From assembly GCF_021991835.1 (NCBI RefSeq), contig NZ_JAHDAU010000001.1, forward strand, positions 1 through 64,000: a stretch of 64,000 nt of DNA, in the 5' to 3' direction. This DNA is from Polaribacter sargassicola (lineage in GTDB: Bacteria > Bacteroidota > Bacteroidia > Flavobacteriales > Flavobacteriaceae). A program made the translations under genes and the position numbers. The notes under the pieces were generated by a model. It did not search any database. It was not told the origin of the DNA and saw nothing but the letters and a program-made list of their open reading frames with translations. This document shows, piece after piece, positions 1-8,637 of the stretch (the stretch's first letter is position 1; the number at the start of each line of letters is the position of its first letter).

Positions 1-837
1 CCAAACAATTTTTTCTACCAACCAAGGCGTATTGATTCTTGTTAATTTAGAAGCTGCCGCTTGATCTAAAACAAACGTTGCATTATCATGTTCTTGTAAA
101 TAAGAAGCGGGTACATGACTTGTAACTGTATCTTCTACAGAGGCTTTTATAATATTAGATTTGCTTTCTCCCCAAGCCATTAAAATGACTCTCTTGGCTT
201 CCATTATTTTCTTTACTCCTAATGTTATTGCTGTTCTTGGCGTATTTTCTAAACCAGAAAAATCTCCACTTGCGGCAACTCTTGTAATATGATCTAAAGC
301 TACTAATCTTGTTTTTGAATTTTGTAATGATCCAGATTCATTAAAACCAATATGTCCGTTTCCTCCAATTCCTAAAATCTGTAAATCGATACCTCCTAAA
401 GCTTCTATTTTTGCTTCGTAATCGCTACAATATTCTCTAATCTTATCTTTTGGTAAGGTACCGTCTGGCACAAAACAGTTTTCTGGTAAAATATCTACAT
501 GATTAAACAATTGTTCTTGCATAAAACGAACGTAACTATTTACAGAATCTGGCTCCATTGGATAGTATTCATCTAAATTAAAAGAAATTACATTCTTAAA
601 ACTTAAACCTTCTTCTTTGTGCAAACGCACTAATTCTGCATACAAGCCTTTTGGTGATGAACCTGTAGCCAATCCTAAAATACACGGCTGTCTTTGAGAC
701 TGTTTTACTTTTATTAAACTTGCAATTTCTTCTGCTATAGATTTTGATGCAGAAGTAGAATCTGCATATACTACAGTACCTATGTTTTCAAACCTTTTTT
801 CAAAACCTGTGGCTTTATCAATACTACTCTTTAACAT
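1..837 (-). CDS. nagB: Glucosamine-6-phosphate deaminase, long Bacteroidota form (3' end missing)
   Basis: Converts glucosamine-6-phosphate to fructose-6-phosphate and ammonia in the cytoplasm, the last step of amino-sugar use. The visible 279 codons show the sugar-phosphate isomerase motifs LGLATGSSPKGLY, NLDEYY and GIGGNGHIGFNE. The start ATG is at 835-837. A classical NagB would end near the stretch LDQAAASKLTR, but the frame continues open as NTPWLVEKIVW to the window edge. This resembles the long deaminase of Bacteroidota that carries a further C-terminal PIG-L/LmbE-type deacetylase-like domain; that second domain is inferred, not seen. It is the most downstream visible gene of the peptidoglycan-sugar operon, 71 bases after namZ. 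Confidence 0.88.
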   Translation of the reverse strand, partial: MLKSSIDKATGFEKRFENIGTVVYADSTSASKSIAEEIASLIKVKQSQRQPCILGLATGSSPKGLYAELVRLHKEEGLSFKNVISFNLDEYYPMEPDSVNSYVRFMQEQLFNHVDILPENCFVPDGTLPKDKIREYCSDYEAKIEALGGIDLQILGIGGNGHIGFNESGSLQNSKTRLVALDHITRVAASGDFSGLENTPRTAITLGVKKIMEAKRVILMAWGESKSNIIKASVEDTVTSHVPASYLQEHDNATFVLDQAAASKLTRINTPWLVEKIVW

Positions 838-908
838 CTTATTTATTTTTTATAAAAAATTAATTTTTAGTGTTGTTTTAGATTATTTATTTCAATAAAA
901 AGAACTAA

Positions 909-2117
909 TTAATACATTGTATATTTACTTCTAACTTTCTTAAAATTGCTCAATCCTTCTTGCCAAGTTTCCTTTATTTCTTTAGAAGACAAACCTTGTT
1001 CTATTTGATTTTGTAATTGCTTTGTTCCTGCCAATTTTGGAAAAAAGTTATTAAAAAATGTTGCTTTATTATCTGTATAACTATAAGCTTCTATTAACCA
1101 ATTTAAATTTAAACCACTCAATTTTTCGTTATTTCTTAAATCTCTACCAAAACATATTTTACCTTGATGTTTTGGATGTTTTGCACCAAAATTAGGCTGA
1201 GGAGTAAAACTAAAATCGAATGATTTGTTAGATATAAAAGGAGATCCAAAGATTTGAAACTGTGTTTCTGTTCCCCTACCCGCACTTACATTAGTTCCTT
1301 CAAAAAAACACAAACTAGGATATAAATTAATTGAGTTTGAGTTCGGTAAATTAGGCGATGGTATTATAGGTAAATCATATTCTGATTGATATGTATAGTT
1401 TTTTAACGGAATAACAGTTAAATTACATTTAAGATTATTTTCTAACCAATTTTCTCCGTTAATCATTTTACCATATTCGCCAATTGTCATTCCATACACA
1501 ATTGGTACAGGATGCATACCAACAAAGCTTTTTACTTCTTCTTCTAATATTGGTCCATCAACATAATGTCCATTAGGATTTGGTCTATCTAAAACAATTA
1601 ACGGAATATTTAATTCTGCACAAACTTCCATCACATAATGAAGTGTAGAAATATATGTATAAAAACGTACACCAACATCCTGAATATCGAACAGCATTAC
1701 ATCTATTCCTTTTAAATGATTATGAGACGGCTTTCTATTGCTACCATATAACGAAATAATTGGCAAACCTGTTGTTTTATCTATACCATCTGCAATATGT
1801 TCTCCTGCATCTGCTTTTCCTCTAAAACCATGTTCTGGTGCAAAAACTTTGGTAACATTTATATTTAAACTCAACAAAGAATCTACTAAATGAACATTCT
1901 CTTTTTCTTTAAAAATAACACTTGTTTGGTTTGCAACAACACCAACATTTTTACCTTTTAGCATTGGTAAATATTTTTCTGTTTGATTAGCTGCTACAAT
2001 AATTTTGGGTTCAGTTTTATTTTCTAACAAGTTAGGATTTACTAAGTTCTCTTTATTTTTTTTAGAACTACAACAAATTAAAACGATAGAAAATAATAGT
2101 ATTATACTTTTTTTCAT
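909..2117 (-). CDS. namZ: Exo-beta-N-acetylmuramidase NamZ (DUF1343, GH171), lipoprotein
   Basis: DUF1343 proteins were shown in Bacillus (NamZ/YbbC) to release terminal N-acetylmuramic acid from peptidoglycan chains (family GH171). This 402-residue protein has the family hallmarks: GVVANQTSV near residue 60, FAPEHGFRG near 90, FDIQDVGVRFYTY near 145, and an asparagine/proline-rich LDRPNPNG segment. The N-terminus is a lipoprotein signal with Cys at 15/16, so it should be anchored in the envelope. It lies 19 bases downstream of nagZ; NamZ and NagZ together would dismantle MurNAc-GlcNAc chains into monomers. Assignment to the family is secure; the exact substrate is by homology. Confidence 0.88.
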   Translation of the reverse strand: MKKSIILLFSIVLICCSSKKNKENLVNPNLLENKTEPKIIVAANQTEKYLPMLKGKNVGVVANQTSVIFKEKENVHLVDSLLSLNINVTKVFAPEHGFRGKADAGEHIADGIDKTTGLPIISLYGSNRKPSHNHLKGIDVMLFDIQDVGVRFYTYISTLHYVMEVCAELNIPLIVLDRPNPNGHYVDGPILEEEVKSFVGMHPVPIVYGMTIGEYGKMINGENWLENNLKCNLTVIPLKNYTYQSEYDLPIIPSPNLPNSNSINLYPSLCFFEGTNVSAGRGTETQFQIFGSPFISNKSFDFSFTPQPNFGAKHPKHQGKICFGRDLRNNEKLSGLNLNWLIEAYSYTDNKATFFNNFFPKLAGTKQLQNQIEQGLSSKEIKETWQEGLSNFKKVRSKYTMY

Positions 2118-2136
2118 GAGGATTTTTTTAACCTTA

Positions 2137-3822
2137 TTATTTTAATATTTCAATTCCAGAACCAGACTTAAATTCATCGTTAATAGAAGCTGATAGTTTT
2201 CCTTTAGAGTTTTTATTACCTGTAATAATTTCGGCAGAAATTTTTTGAGCTATTTCTGAGTTTTCATAAGAGATAATAACGGCTTCAATATTTTTAAATG
2301 ATAAATTTTCTAGAGTATATTGACTTGCAAAGACATCTAAAACAACTTTATTATTTTTTGCTATTTCTTCTATTTTTATTTTATCATCCGTAGAAATTTT
2401 AGCAGTGATTCTACTATTTAAACGATGATAACTAATGATAATTTTATCATAATTGTTAAGTTTATGAACTTCTTTTAAGTTAGAAAACTCATCAACTTTT
2501 ATCTCTGATTTTAATGTTTTTAAAAAAGACGATGAATCTCCATCACCCAAAGTTACAATTGCTATTTTTTTGTCTTCTTCATTTTTAATTGGAAGAAAAT
2601 CATTTTCATTTTTTAATGCAGTAATCGCATTGGTAAAAACCTCTTCATTTAAAGATTTACTTTCATTATCATTTAAATCGTTAATAAGATTTGATATTTC
2701 TATTGGTTTATAATTATTTAAATGAACTTTAAATTTTGCTGCAAGAATCTTTTTTACTGAATGTGCTAAACGTTCTTCTGTTATTTCTTTTTTATTAAAA
2801 GCCTCTATAATTTTATTAATCCCTTTAGAAACATTTTCGCCCATCAATAAAATATCATTTCCAGCCTTAAAAGCAACCAAATCTATTTCTCCTTTTTCTT
2901 TATAATTAGCAGCTCCTTTCATGTTTAAAGCATCTGTAAAAACAAGCCCTTTAAAACCCAATTGCCCTTTTAAAACATCTGTAACAATATGATTTGATAG
3001 AGATGACGGCACACCTTCTTCTTTCTCTAAACTTGGTACATTTAAATGCGCTACCATTACACCTGCCATATTATTTTTAAACAATTGCTTGTATGGATAC
3101 ATTTCTACCGAATCTATTCTTTCTTTTGAAAGAGAAACTGTTGGCAGTGTTTTATGAGAGTCTTTATCAGTGTCTCCATGACCAGGAAAATGTTTTGCAC
3201 TTGCCAACACATTTTTACTTTGCATACCTTCTGTAAAAGCCAATGCTTTAGCTGCTACATTGTATTTATCTTCTGCAAAAGAACGCACACCTATAATTGG
3301 ATTTTTAGAATTTGTGTTGATATCTACAACAGGTGCAAAATTGATATGAACTCCTAAACGATTACTGTGTTCGCCTATTTTTTCTCCTACTTTTTTTACC
3401 AAACTATTATTTGATAAAGCACCAAGCGTCATATTATAAGGAAATCTAGTAGTACTATCTAATCGCATATTTAAGCCCCATTCTGCATCCATTGCAATAA
3501 ATAAAGGTACTTTAGATACAGATTGATATAAATTTGTTTGTTTTGCTTGCCTTACAGGACCTCCTTGAAAAAACACCAATCCGCCAACACCATATTCTTT
3601 TATTATTTTCTGAATAGAATCTGTATGTTTTTTATCTTTATTTGAGTACGCAGCAATCATAAATAACTGACCTACTTTTTCTTTAAGTGTCATGCTATTA
3701 TAAATACTATCTACCCATTTTTTTTGATCAGTATTTTCTGATGTCTTTTTTGGCATCTCTTTTTTATTACAACTAATTAAAATTGTAAGCAGAATAACTA
3801 TTACTGATGTTATTTTTTTCAT
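2137..3822 (-). CDS. nagZ: Beta-N-acetylhexosaminidase, GH3 (NagZ-like), lipoprotein
   Basis: Family GH3 enzyme that removes beta-linked GlcNAc from peptidoglycan fragments. The 561-residue protein has a lipoprotein signal (Cys18), the NagZ signature KHFPGHGDTDKDSH at 210-223 containing the His/Asp acid-base pair, and the nucleophile Asp297 in FTDALNM. A GH3 C-terminal alpha/beta domain follows from about residue 400. Many Bacteroidota GH3 homologues are much longer because of a C-terminal serine-hydrolase domain; that domain is absent here, although a stand-alone relative lies at 17891-19195. As a lipoprotein it acts in the envelope, unlike cytoplasmic proteobacterial NagZ. It sits 10 bases after the nagX-like gene. 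Confidence 0.9.
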   Translation of the reverse strand: MKKITSVIVILLTILISCNKKEMPKKTSENTDQKKWVDSIYNSMTLKEKVGQLFMIAAYSNKDKKHTDSIQKIIKEYGVGGLVFFQGGPVRQAKQTNLYQSVSKVPLFIAMDAEWGLNMRLDSTTRFPYNMTLGALSNNSLVKKVGEKIGEHSNRLGVHINFAPVVDINTNSKNPIIGVRSFAEDKYNVAAKALAFTEGMQSKNVLASAKHFPGHGDTDKDSHKTLPTVSLSKERIDSVEMYPYKQLFKNNMAGVMVAHLNVPSLEKEEGVPSSLSNHIVTDVLKGQLGFKGLVFTDALNMKGAANYKEKGEIDLVAFKAGNDILLMGENVSKGINKIIEAFNKKEITEERLAHSVKKILAAKFKVHLNNYKPIEISNLINDLNDNESKSLNEEVFTNAITALKNENDFLPIKNEEDKKIAIVTLGDGDSSSFLKTLKSEIKVDEFSNLKEVHKLNNYDKIIISYHRLNSRITAKISTDDKIKIEEIAKNNKVVLDVFASQYTLENLSFKNIEAVIISYENSEIAQKISAEIITGNKNSKGKLSASINDEFKSGSGIEILK

Positions 3823-3832
3823 TTTTAAAAAA

Positions 3833-4939
3833 TTAAATTTTTATAAATATTTTATTTCTAAATAGCACATAAACCAAACTCCAAAAAAAGAGAATATGGG
3901 CAATTGCAAATAACAAAGAACCATTCATATTACCTGCAATTGGAACAAATATATTTTGATAGATGTATTTTAATCCACTTGTTATTTCTCCTTCTGAATT
4001 TGTGATTTTCACCAAATAAATCATTGTTTTTACATACAAACCAGAAAAAACAAAAATAAATAACGGATTTGTACCAAAATGGATAAATGGTTGAGACCAT
4101 TTAGTATATTTTTTAACATCTATAATCCATATTAAAAAGGCCAACATTAACATTGCCCAACCTGCGGCATAACAAACAAAAGTACTTGTCCAAAGAGATT
4201 TATTTATAGGAAATACAAATCCCCAAATAAAACCTAATGCAACAAGACCCACTCCATAACTTAAAAGTGTCTTTATTTTGATACCGTTTTCTATTGGTTT
4301 ACTTAAAAAACCGCCTGTTAAAAAGCCAATTAACACTGTTGCTATTGATGGTATTGTTGATAATAATCCTTCTGGATCAAAAGGAAAACCTAGACCTTTC
4401 CAAACATGATTTGCGCCAAATAAATACAAATCTATTTTACCTACTATGTTTGTTTTAGGTGCAAAAGGGTTATCTGAAACAGTAAAATACAAAATTCCCC
4501 AATAGGCAATTAAAATAAATAATGTACTGTAAATCAGTTTTCTTTTATCAAAAAAAAGACACAAAACAGCACCAATACCATAAGCTATTGCTATTCTTTG
4601 CAATACACCAAAATACCGAACAGTTTCGAAATTAAATTTTGGAAAAAGGTTTAAAAAAAATCCTAAAGAGAAAATAACTACCGTTCTTTTAACAATCTTT
4701 ATTAATACTTTTTGATTTTCTTTTTCTTTATTTTTTTTAAAAGAAAAATGAATAGAAACACCTACAATAAATAAGAAAAAAGGAAAAACTGCATCTGTTG
4801 GTGTAAAACCATGCCATTTAGCATGCAATAAAGGCCAATAAACATAAGACCAACTACCTGGTGTGTTCACCAAAATCATAGCAGCAATTGTAATTCCTCT
4901 AAGAACATCTAATGCTTTTAGCCTTCCTTGTATTTCCAT
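3833..4939 (-). CDS. NagX-like membrane acyltransferase (HGSNAT/DUF5009 family)
   Basis: Integral membrane protein of 368 residues with about ten hydrophobic segments. The N-terminus RLKALDVLRGITIAAMILVNTPGSW and the TDAVFPFFLFIVGVSI segment are typical of the heparan-alpha-glucosaminide N-acetyltransferase catalytic family, called NagX when it sits in bacterial GlcNAc-use loci. In lysosomes the family acetylates terminal glucosamine across a membrane. In bacteria its role is not settled; here its position between nagZ and murQ (one base from murQ) implies work on amino sugars released from peptidoglycan, perhaps re-acetylating de-N-acetylated units at the inner membrane. Family call is firm, substrate is inference. 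Confidence 0.82.
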   Translation of the reverse strand: MEIQGRLKALDVLRGITIAAMILVNTPGSWSYVYWPLLHAKWHGFTPTDAVFPFFLFIVGVSIHFSFKKNKEKENQKVLIKIVKRTVVIFSLGFFLNLFPKFNFETVRYFGVLQRIAIAYGIGAVLCLFFDKRKLIYSTLFILIAYWGILYFTVSDNPFAPKTNIVGKIDLYLFGANHVWKGLGFPFDPEGLLSTIPSIATVLIGFLTGGFLSKPIENGIKIKTLLSYGVGLVALGFIWGFVFPINKSLWTSTFVCYAAGWAMLMLAFLIWIIDVKKYTKWSQPFIHFGTNPLFIFVFSGLYVKTMIYLVKITNSEGEITSGLKYIYQNIFVPIAGNMNGSLLFAIAHILFFWSLVYVLFRNKIFIKI

Positions 4940-4940
4940 T

Positions 4941-5774
4941 TTACAGGTTTAACTCTTTTATTTCTTTCTTATAGGCTTCTAAAGATTTTCTTACACTTTT
5001 GTGTTTTTTTAACAGCCTCTTTGCAAAAGATTCTTCTACAGTAAGTTCGTCCATTATCATTTTTACACCTCTAGATACTAGCTTTTTATTAGAAAGTTTC
5101 ATATCTACCATTTTATTCCCTTTTACTCTACCCAACTTTATCATTACAGTTGTAGAAATCATGTTTAATGCTAACTTTTGCGCAGTACCAGCTTTCATTC
5201 TTGTACTACCAGTAACAAACTCTGGCCCAACTACTAATTCTATTGGGTAATCTGCCTCTAAAGCAAGTGGAGAATTTTGGTTACAAGTTATGCAACCTGT
5301 AATTATATTTTGTTCTTTGGCTTTTTGTAAACCACCTATTACATAAGGTGTTGTACCAGAAGCTGCAATACCCAATAAAACATCTTTATCTGAAATAGCA
5401 TATTCTTGTAAATTTTGCCAAGCTAAATCGGCATCATCTTCTGCATTTTCTACTGCTTTTCTAAGAGCGATATCTCCTCCTGCAATAATTCCGATAATCC
5501 AATCATCAGAAACTCCATAAGTTGGCGGACACTCAGAAGCATCAAGCACACCTAAACGCCCACTTGTTCCTGCTCCAATATAAAAAAGACGTCCACCGTT
5601 ACTCATTTTTTCATGAATAACATCTACCAATTTATTTATAGAAGGTATGACTTTTTCTATTGCTAAAGGAACTGTTTTATCCTCATTATTCATATTTGTA
5701 AGCAACTCAGTAGTACTCATTTGCTCTAAGTTGTTGTAATCAGACGATTGCTCTGTTATTAATTTGTTAATCAT
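4941..5774 (-). CDS. murQ: N-acetylmuramic acid 6-phosphate etherase
   Basis: Cleaves the D-lactyl ether of MurNAc-6-phosphate to GlcNAc-6-phosphate and lactate in the cytoplasm. The 277-residue protein carries the SIS-domain signature RLFYIGAGTSGRLGVLDASECPPTYG, the segment ENAEDDADLAWQ around the catalytic glutamate, and VTGSTRMKAGTAQKLALNM. Its start overlaps the end of the symporter gene by 8 bases, showing translational coupling. MurQ needs a phosphorylated substrate, yet no MurNAc kinase (MurK, AnmK) or PTS is in the window, so the kinase must lie beyond the left edge or elsewhere. Confidence 0.95.
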   Translation of the reverse strand: MINKLITEQSSDYNNLEQMSTTELLTNMNNEDKTVPLAIEKVIPSINKLVDVIHEKMSNGGRLFYIGAGTSGRLGVLDASECPPTYGVSDDWIIGIIAGGDIALRKAVENAEDDADLAWQNLQEYAISDKDVLLGIAASGTTPYVIGGLQKAKEQNIITGCITCNQNSPLALEADYPIELVVGPEFVTGSTRMKAGTAQKLALNMISTTVMIKLGRVKGNKMVDMKLSNKKLVSRGVKMIMDELTVEESFAKRLLKKHKSVRKSLEAYKKEIKELNL

Positions 5775-7221
5775 TCTTTTTTCGTATAAAGATTAAACAC
5801 ACTATTGTTAGACAAGCATTAAGTAAAATATTCATAAAACCTAAATCAAATGAAAACTTGTCTTTTACTATATAATTTATATAATAGGTTAATAATGGCA
5901 TTAAAACACATATGTAAGGTACAACTGTGTCTTTTATTTTTATTTCTGTAAAAATACCTAGCATATACAGCCCCAACAAAGGGCCATAAGTATAACCTGC
6001 TACTTTAAAAATTGTTGTTATTACATCTCCTTTACTTGCAGAAAACAGCATTATAATAATAAATATTACCAAAGAAAACCCTAGCAAAACATAGTTTTTA
6101 AGTCGTTTTTTTTCTTTTGAATTCTTATGATTAATGTCTAAAAAATCATGTGTAAACGATGTTGTTAATGCTGTTAAAGATGAATCTACACTAGAAAATG
6201 AAGCAGCAGTAATTCCTAAAATAAAACTTATTGCAGCTACTATTCCAAAATTATTTAGAGATAACATTGGAAATAAATTATCTGTATTTATAAACTTACC
6301 ATTTTCTATTTCTAATTGTATTCCAAATTTTTCTGCATACAGATATAACATTACTCCTAAACCTAAAAAAAGAAATTGAGCTAAAGCCAAAAATAAACTG
6401 AATGTTAAAATATTACGCTGAGCTTCTTTTTTGTTTTTACAAGTTAATGTTTTTTGCATCATGTTTTGATCTAAACCAACCATAGCAACTGCAATTAAAA
6501 CTCCTGAAATAAATTGTTTAAAAAAATTACTTCCTGAATTAAAATCCCAATTAAAAACCTTAAAATACTTATGTTCTGTTACTGATGTTAGTGTTTCTGA
6601 AAAACTTAAATCTAAAGAGTTTTTTATTACAAATATTGATACAATTGCGGCCATCAATAAAAAAGTGGTTTGCAAAGTATCCGTCCAAACAATTGTTTTA
6701 ATTCCAGATTTGTTTGTGTACAACCATATTAAAATCAATATTATAATTACGGTTAAGTAAAAAGGGATATTAAATGCATCAAAAACGGCATATTGTAAAA
6801 TCTTTGCTGCAAGTAATAATCTTAAAGCCGCACCAAAAGACTGAGATATTAAAAAGAATAAAGAACCTGTTTTGTATGTTATAGAGCCAAATCTTGTTTC
6901 TAAATAACTATAAATTGACACTAATTTTAAATTATAATAAATAGGTATTAAAACAAAAGTTATAAAAACATAACCTACAACATTACCAAAAACAAACTGC
7001 AAATAATAAAAGTAATTATTGCTAACCATACCTGGTATAGACACAAATGTAACACCAGACATTACAGCTCCAATCATACCAAAGGCAACAACTTGCCAAG
7101 GAGATTTTCTATCTCCTGTATAAAAAGAATCATCACTTGTATTTTTTGAAACAAAATGAGAAATTAACATTAATACTCCAAAATAAGAAGCTATAATTAA
7201 TAGAATTATTGTTGAATTCAT
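5767..7221 (-). CDS. Sodium:solute symporter (SSS family), likely amino-sugar importer
   Basis: A 484-residue membrane protein with about 13 transmembrane segments, starting in periplasmic/inner-membrane orientation typical of SSS transporters. The segment FYTGDRKSPWQVVAFGMIGAVMSGVTFVSIPG corresponds to the first helices that bind sodium in vSGLT/NanT-like proteins, and AASFSSVDSSLTALTTSFTHDF matches the conserved helix with the second sodium site. It is the first gene of the operon and overlaps murQ. Location next to murQ, nagZ and namZ suggests that it imports MurNAc and/or GlcNAc; this is inference from context. A MurT-type permease in Tannerella is the functional comparison, not necessarily a homologue. 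Confidence 0.85.
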   Translation of the reverse strand: MNSTIILLIIASYFGVLMLISHFVSKNTSDDSFYTGDRKSPWQVVAFGMIGAVMSGVTFVSIPGMVSNNYFYYLQFVFGNVVGYVFITFVLIPIYYNLKLVSIYSYLETRFGSITYKTGSLFFLISQSFGAALRLLLAAKILQYAVFDAFNIPFYLTVIIILILIWLYTNKSGIKTIVWTDTLQTTFLLMAAIVSIFVIKNSLDLSFSETLTSVTEHKYFKVFNWDFNSGSNFFKQFISGVLIAVAMVGLDQNMMQKTLTCKNKKEAQRNILTFSLFLALAQFLFLGLGVMLYLYAEKFGIQLEIENGKFINTDNLFPMLSLNNFGIVAAISFILGITAASFSSVDSSLTALTTSFTHDFLDINHKNSKEKKRLKNYVLLGFSLVIFIIIMLFSASKGDVITTIFKVAGYTYGPLLGLYMLGIFTEIKIKDTVVPYICVLMPLLTYYINYIVKDKFSFDLGFMNILLNACLTIVCLIFIRKKND

Positions 7222-7275
7222 TTTTTAAACACTTAATTTTTGCAAGTATTTTTTTTACGAAGGTCATTAATTAAA

Positions 7276-7314
7276 GATAGGAAGTGAAACGGACTACTCC
7301 TGTCACTTCCTATC
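7276..7314. repeat. Perfect 12-bp inverted repeat in the leader of the amino-sugar operon
   Basis: GATAGGAAGTGA (7276-7287) and TCACTTCCTATC (7303-7314) are exact reverse complements separated by 15 bases. It is more GC-rich than its surroundings, lies 55 bases upstream of the symporter start and downstream of a minus-strand -7 box, so it would be in the transcribed leader. It could be an operator for the DeoR-family protein or an RNA hairpin. No T-run follows on either strand, so it is not a usual terminator. Confidence 0.7.
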
Positions 7315-7351
7315 AAAAACTCAAATTAAAAAAACAACCAAAAACAATACA

Positions 7352-7359
7352 CAAACATA
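7352..7359 (-). promoter_or_regulatory. Candidate -7 box for the symporter-murQ-nagZ operon
   Basis: On the minus strand the sequence reads TATGTTTG, an exact match to the Bacteroidota -7 consensus TAnnTTTG. No clear -33 TTG lies at the expected distance, so this is tentative. It would give a leader of roughly 120 bases containing the inverted repeat. Confidence 0.35.
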
Positions 7360-7758
7360 CTGCTGGGGGATTTAATTGTTATTTAATTACATATAATTTG
7401 AACACTCATTATTAAACTTTGTAAACACATCACTTAAACATTTAATTTATAACAAGTAGAAATTATAACTACGTTGCATTAACAATAGTGTAATATAAAT
7501 CTAACTTAATATAAGCCATGGTAAATGTAGTATAAAATTCATAAACATGCAAATAATTGACAATTAATTGCATTTTTAAACCATATAAAGAGCACAAAAA
7601 ATGCAAAAACATAAAAATATTTTATTAAAAATTTTCACAAATCCATTATTTATCACTTAAAAACTAAAAGAAAATAAAAAAATTAAAACAAAAATTTGCG
7701 TTTTTATTAAAAAAAACACAACAAAAACCGCAATATATCATTCTTAACTAAAAAGTTA

Positions 7759-7791
7759 TTTGCATAAATCCTTAATAAAATCTTATTTTTG
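7759..7791 (+). promoter_or_regulatory. Promoter of the DeoR-family gene
   Basis: TTTG at 7759-7762 and TATTTTTG at 7784-7791, 21 bases apart, match the Flavobacterium consensus. Transcription would start near 7797, leaving a very short leader before the ATG at 7807. Confidence 0.6.
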
Positions 7792-7806
7792 AAAAAATGA
7801 ACTTAA

Positions 7807-8556
7807 ATGAGAAAAAAAGATAGATTACAAAAAGTTGTAGATGAGGTAAGTATTAACAGACAAGTTAGCTCTAGTTTTTTAGCTGAAAAACTTAATGTTT
7901 CTGAAGACACAATTAGAAGAGATATAAAAGAATTAGACAAAAAAGGTTTGCTAACCAAAATACACGGTGGCGCAATATCTACAATGCAAAAACTTTATCA
8001 TTATAATGAAGATGTAATCTATAAAAGAGAGGAAAAAGTTGCTATAGCCAGAAAAGCGATTACTTTAGTAAAAGACGGAATGGTAATAATTATGAGCGGT
8101 GGTACTACCAACCTAATGCTAGCAAAATTATTTCCAAAAAACTTAAAAGCAACTATTTACACATACAGTTTACCTATTGCAATGCAACTTGCAGAACACC
8201 CAACTATAGAAACCATTTTTATTGGAGGTAAAATACAAAGAAACGCCATGGTTACTACAGGTATAGATGTAATTCAGTTTTTAGCAAACATTTCTGCTAA
8301 TCTTTGTTTTATAGGAGTAAGTGGTTTTAGCTTAGAACAAGGTATTACAGGAGAAAGCTATGAGGTTGCGTTGGTTAAAAGACAAATGATTAGCTCTTCT
8401 GAAAAAAATGTTTATTTATCTACTTCAAATAAATTGAATCTTAGACTTAATTATGATGTTTGTAGTTTAAAAGAAATTGATATCGCTATTACAGATTTAG
8501 ACACAAATGACCCAATACTAGAACCATATATTAACGCTGGTATAACTCTGATGTAA
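7807..8556 (+). CDS. DeoR/GlpR-family transcriptional regulator
   Basis: A 249-residue regulator with an N-terminal DeoR winged helix (SSFLAEKLNVSEDTIRRDIKELDKKGLLTKIHGGA, residues about 22-57) and a C-terminal sugar-phosphate-sensing domain of ribose-5-phosphate-isomerase-like fold (VIIMSGGTTNLMLAKL, CFIGVSGFSLEQGITGESYEVALVK). DeoR regulators usually repress carbohydrate genes and release DNA on binding a phosphorylated sugar. It is transcribed away from the amino-sugar operon, its most likely target; GlcN-6-P, GlcNAc-6-P or MurNAc-6-P would be reasonable effectors, but this is inferred. An ATG at 7798 is out of frame and stops after eight codons. Confidence 0.9.
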   Translation: MRKKDRLQKVVDEVSINRQVSSSFLAEKLNVSEDTIRRDIKELDKKGLLTKIHGGAISTMQKLYHYNEDVIYKREEKVAIARKAITLVKDGMVIIMSGGTTNLMLAKLFPKNLKATIYTYSLPIAMQLAEHPTIETIFIGGKIQRNAMVTTGIDVIQFLANISANLCFIGVSGFSLEQGITGESYEVALVKRQMISSSEKNVYLSTSNKLNLRLNYDVCSLKEIDIAITDLDTNDPILEPYINAGITLM

Positions 8557-8637
8557 ATAAAACAAGAAGCAAGAAAATCCGCTATACTTTTTGTAAGTAG
8601 GCTGCTTGCAACAAATTATATATGATGTTAGCAAGCG

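Larger units (their letters stand above)
7222..7806. promoter_or_regulatory. Divergent control region between the amino-sugar operon and its DeoR-type gene
   Basis: A 585-base very AT-rich region without coding potential. It holds a perfect inverted repeat (7276-7287 and 7303-7314), a minus-strand -7 box at 7352-7359 and a plus-strand promoter at 7759-7791. Stretches of A/T runs between them (about 7400-7750) show no further clear signal. The arrangement of operon and DeoR regulator head to head suggests that the regulator acts here. Confidence 0.6.

Noticed and set aside
7276-7314. Terminator for the DeoR or symporter transcript
   Set aside because: No T-run on either strand and located between divergent starts.
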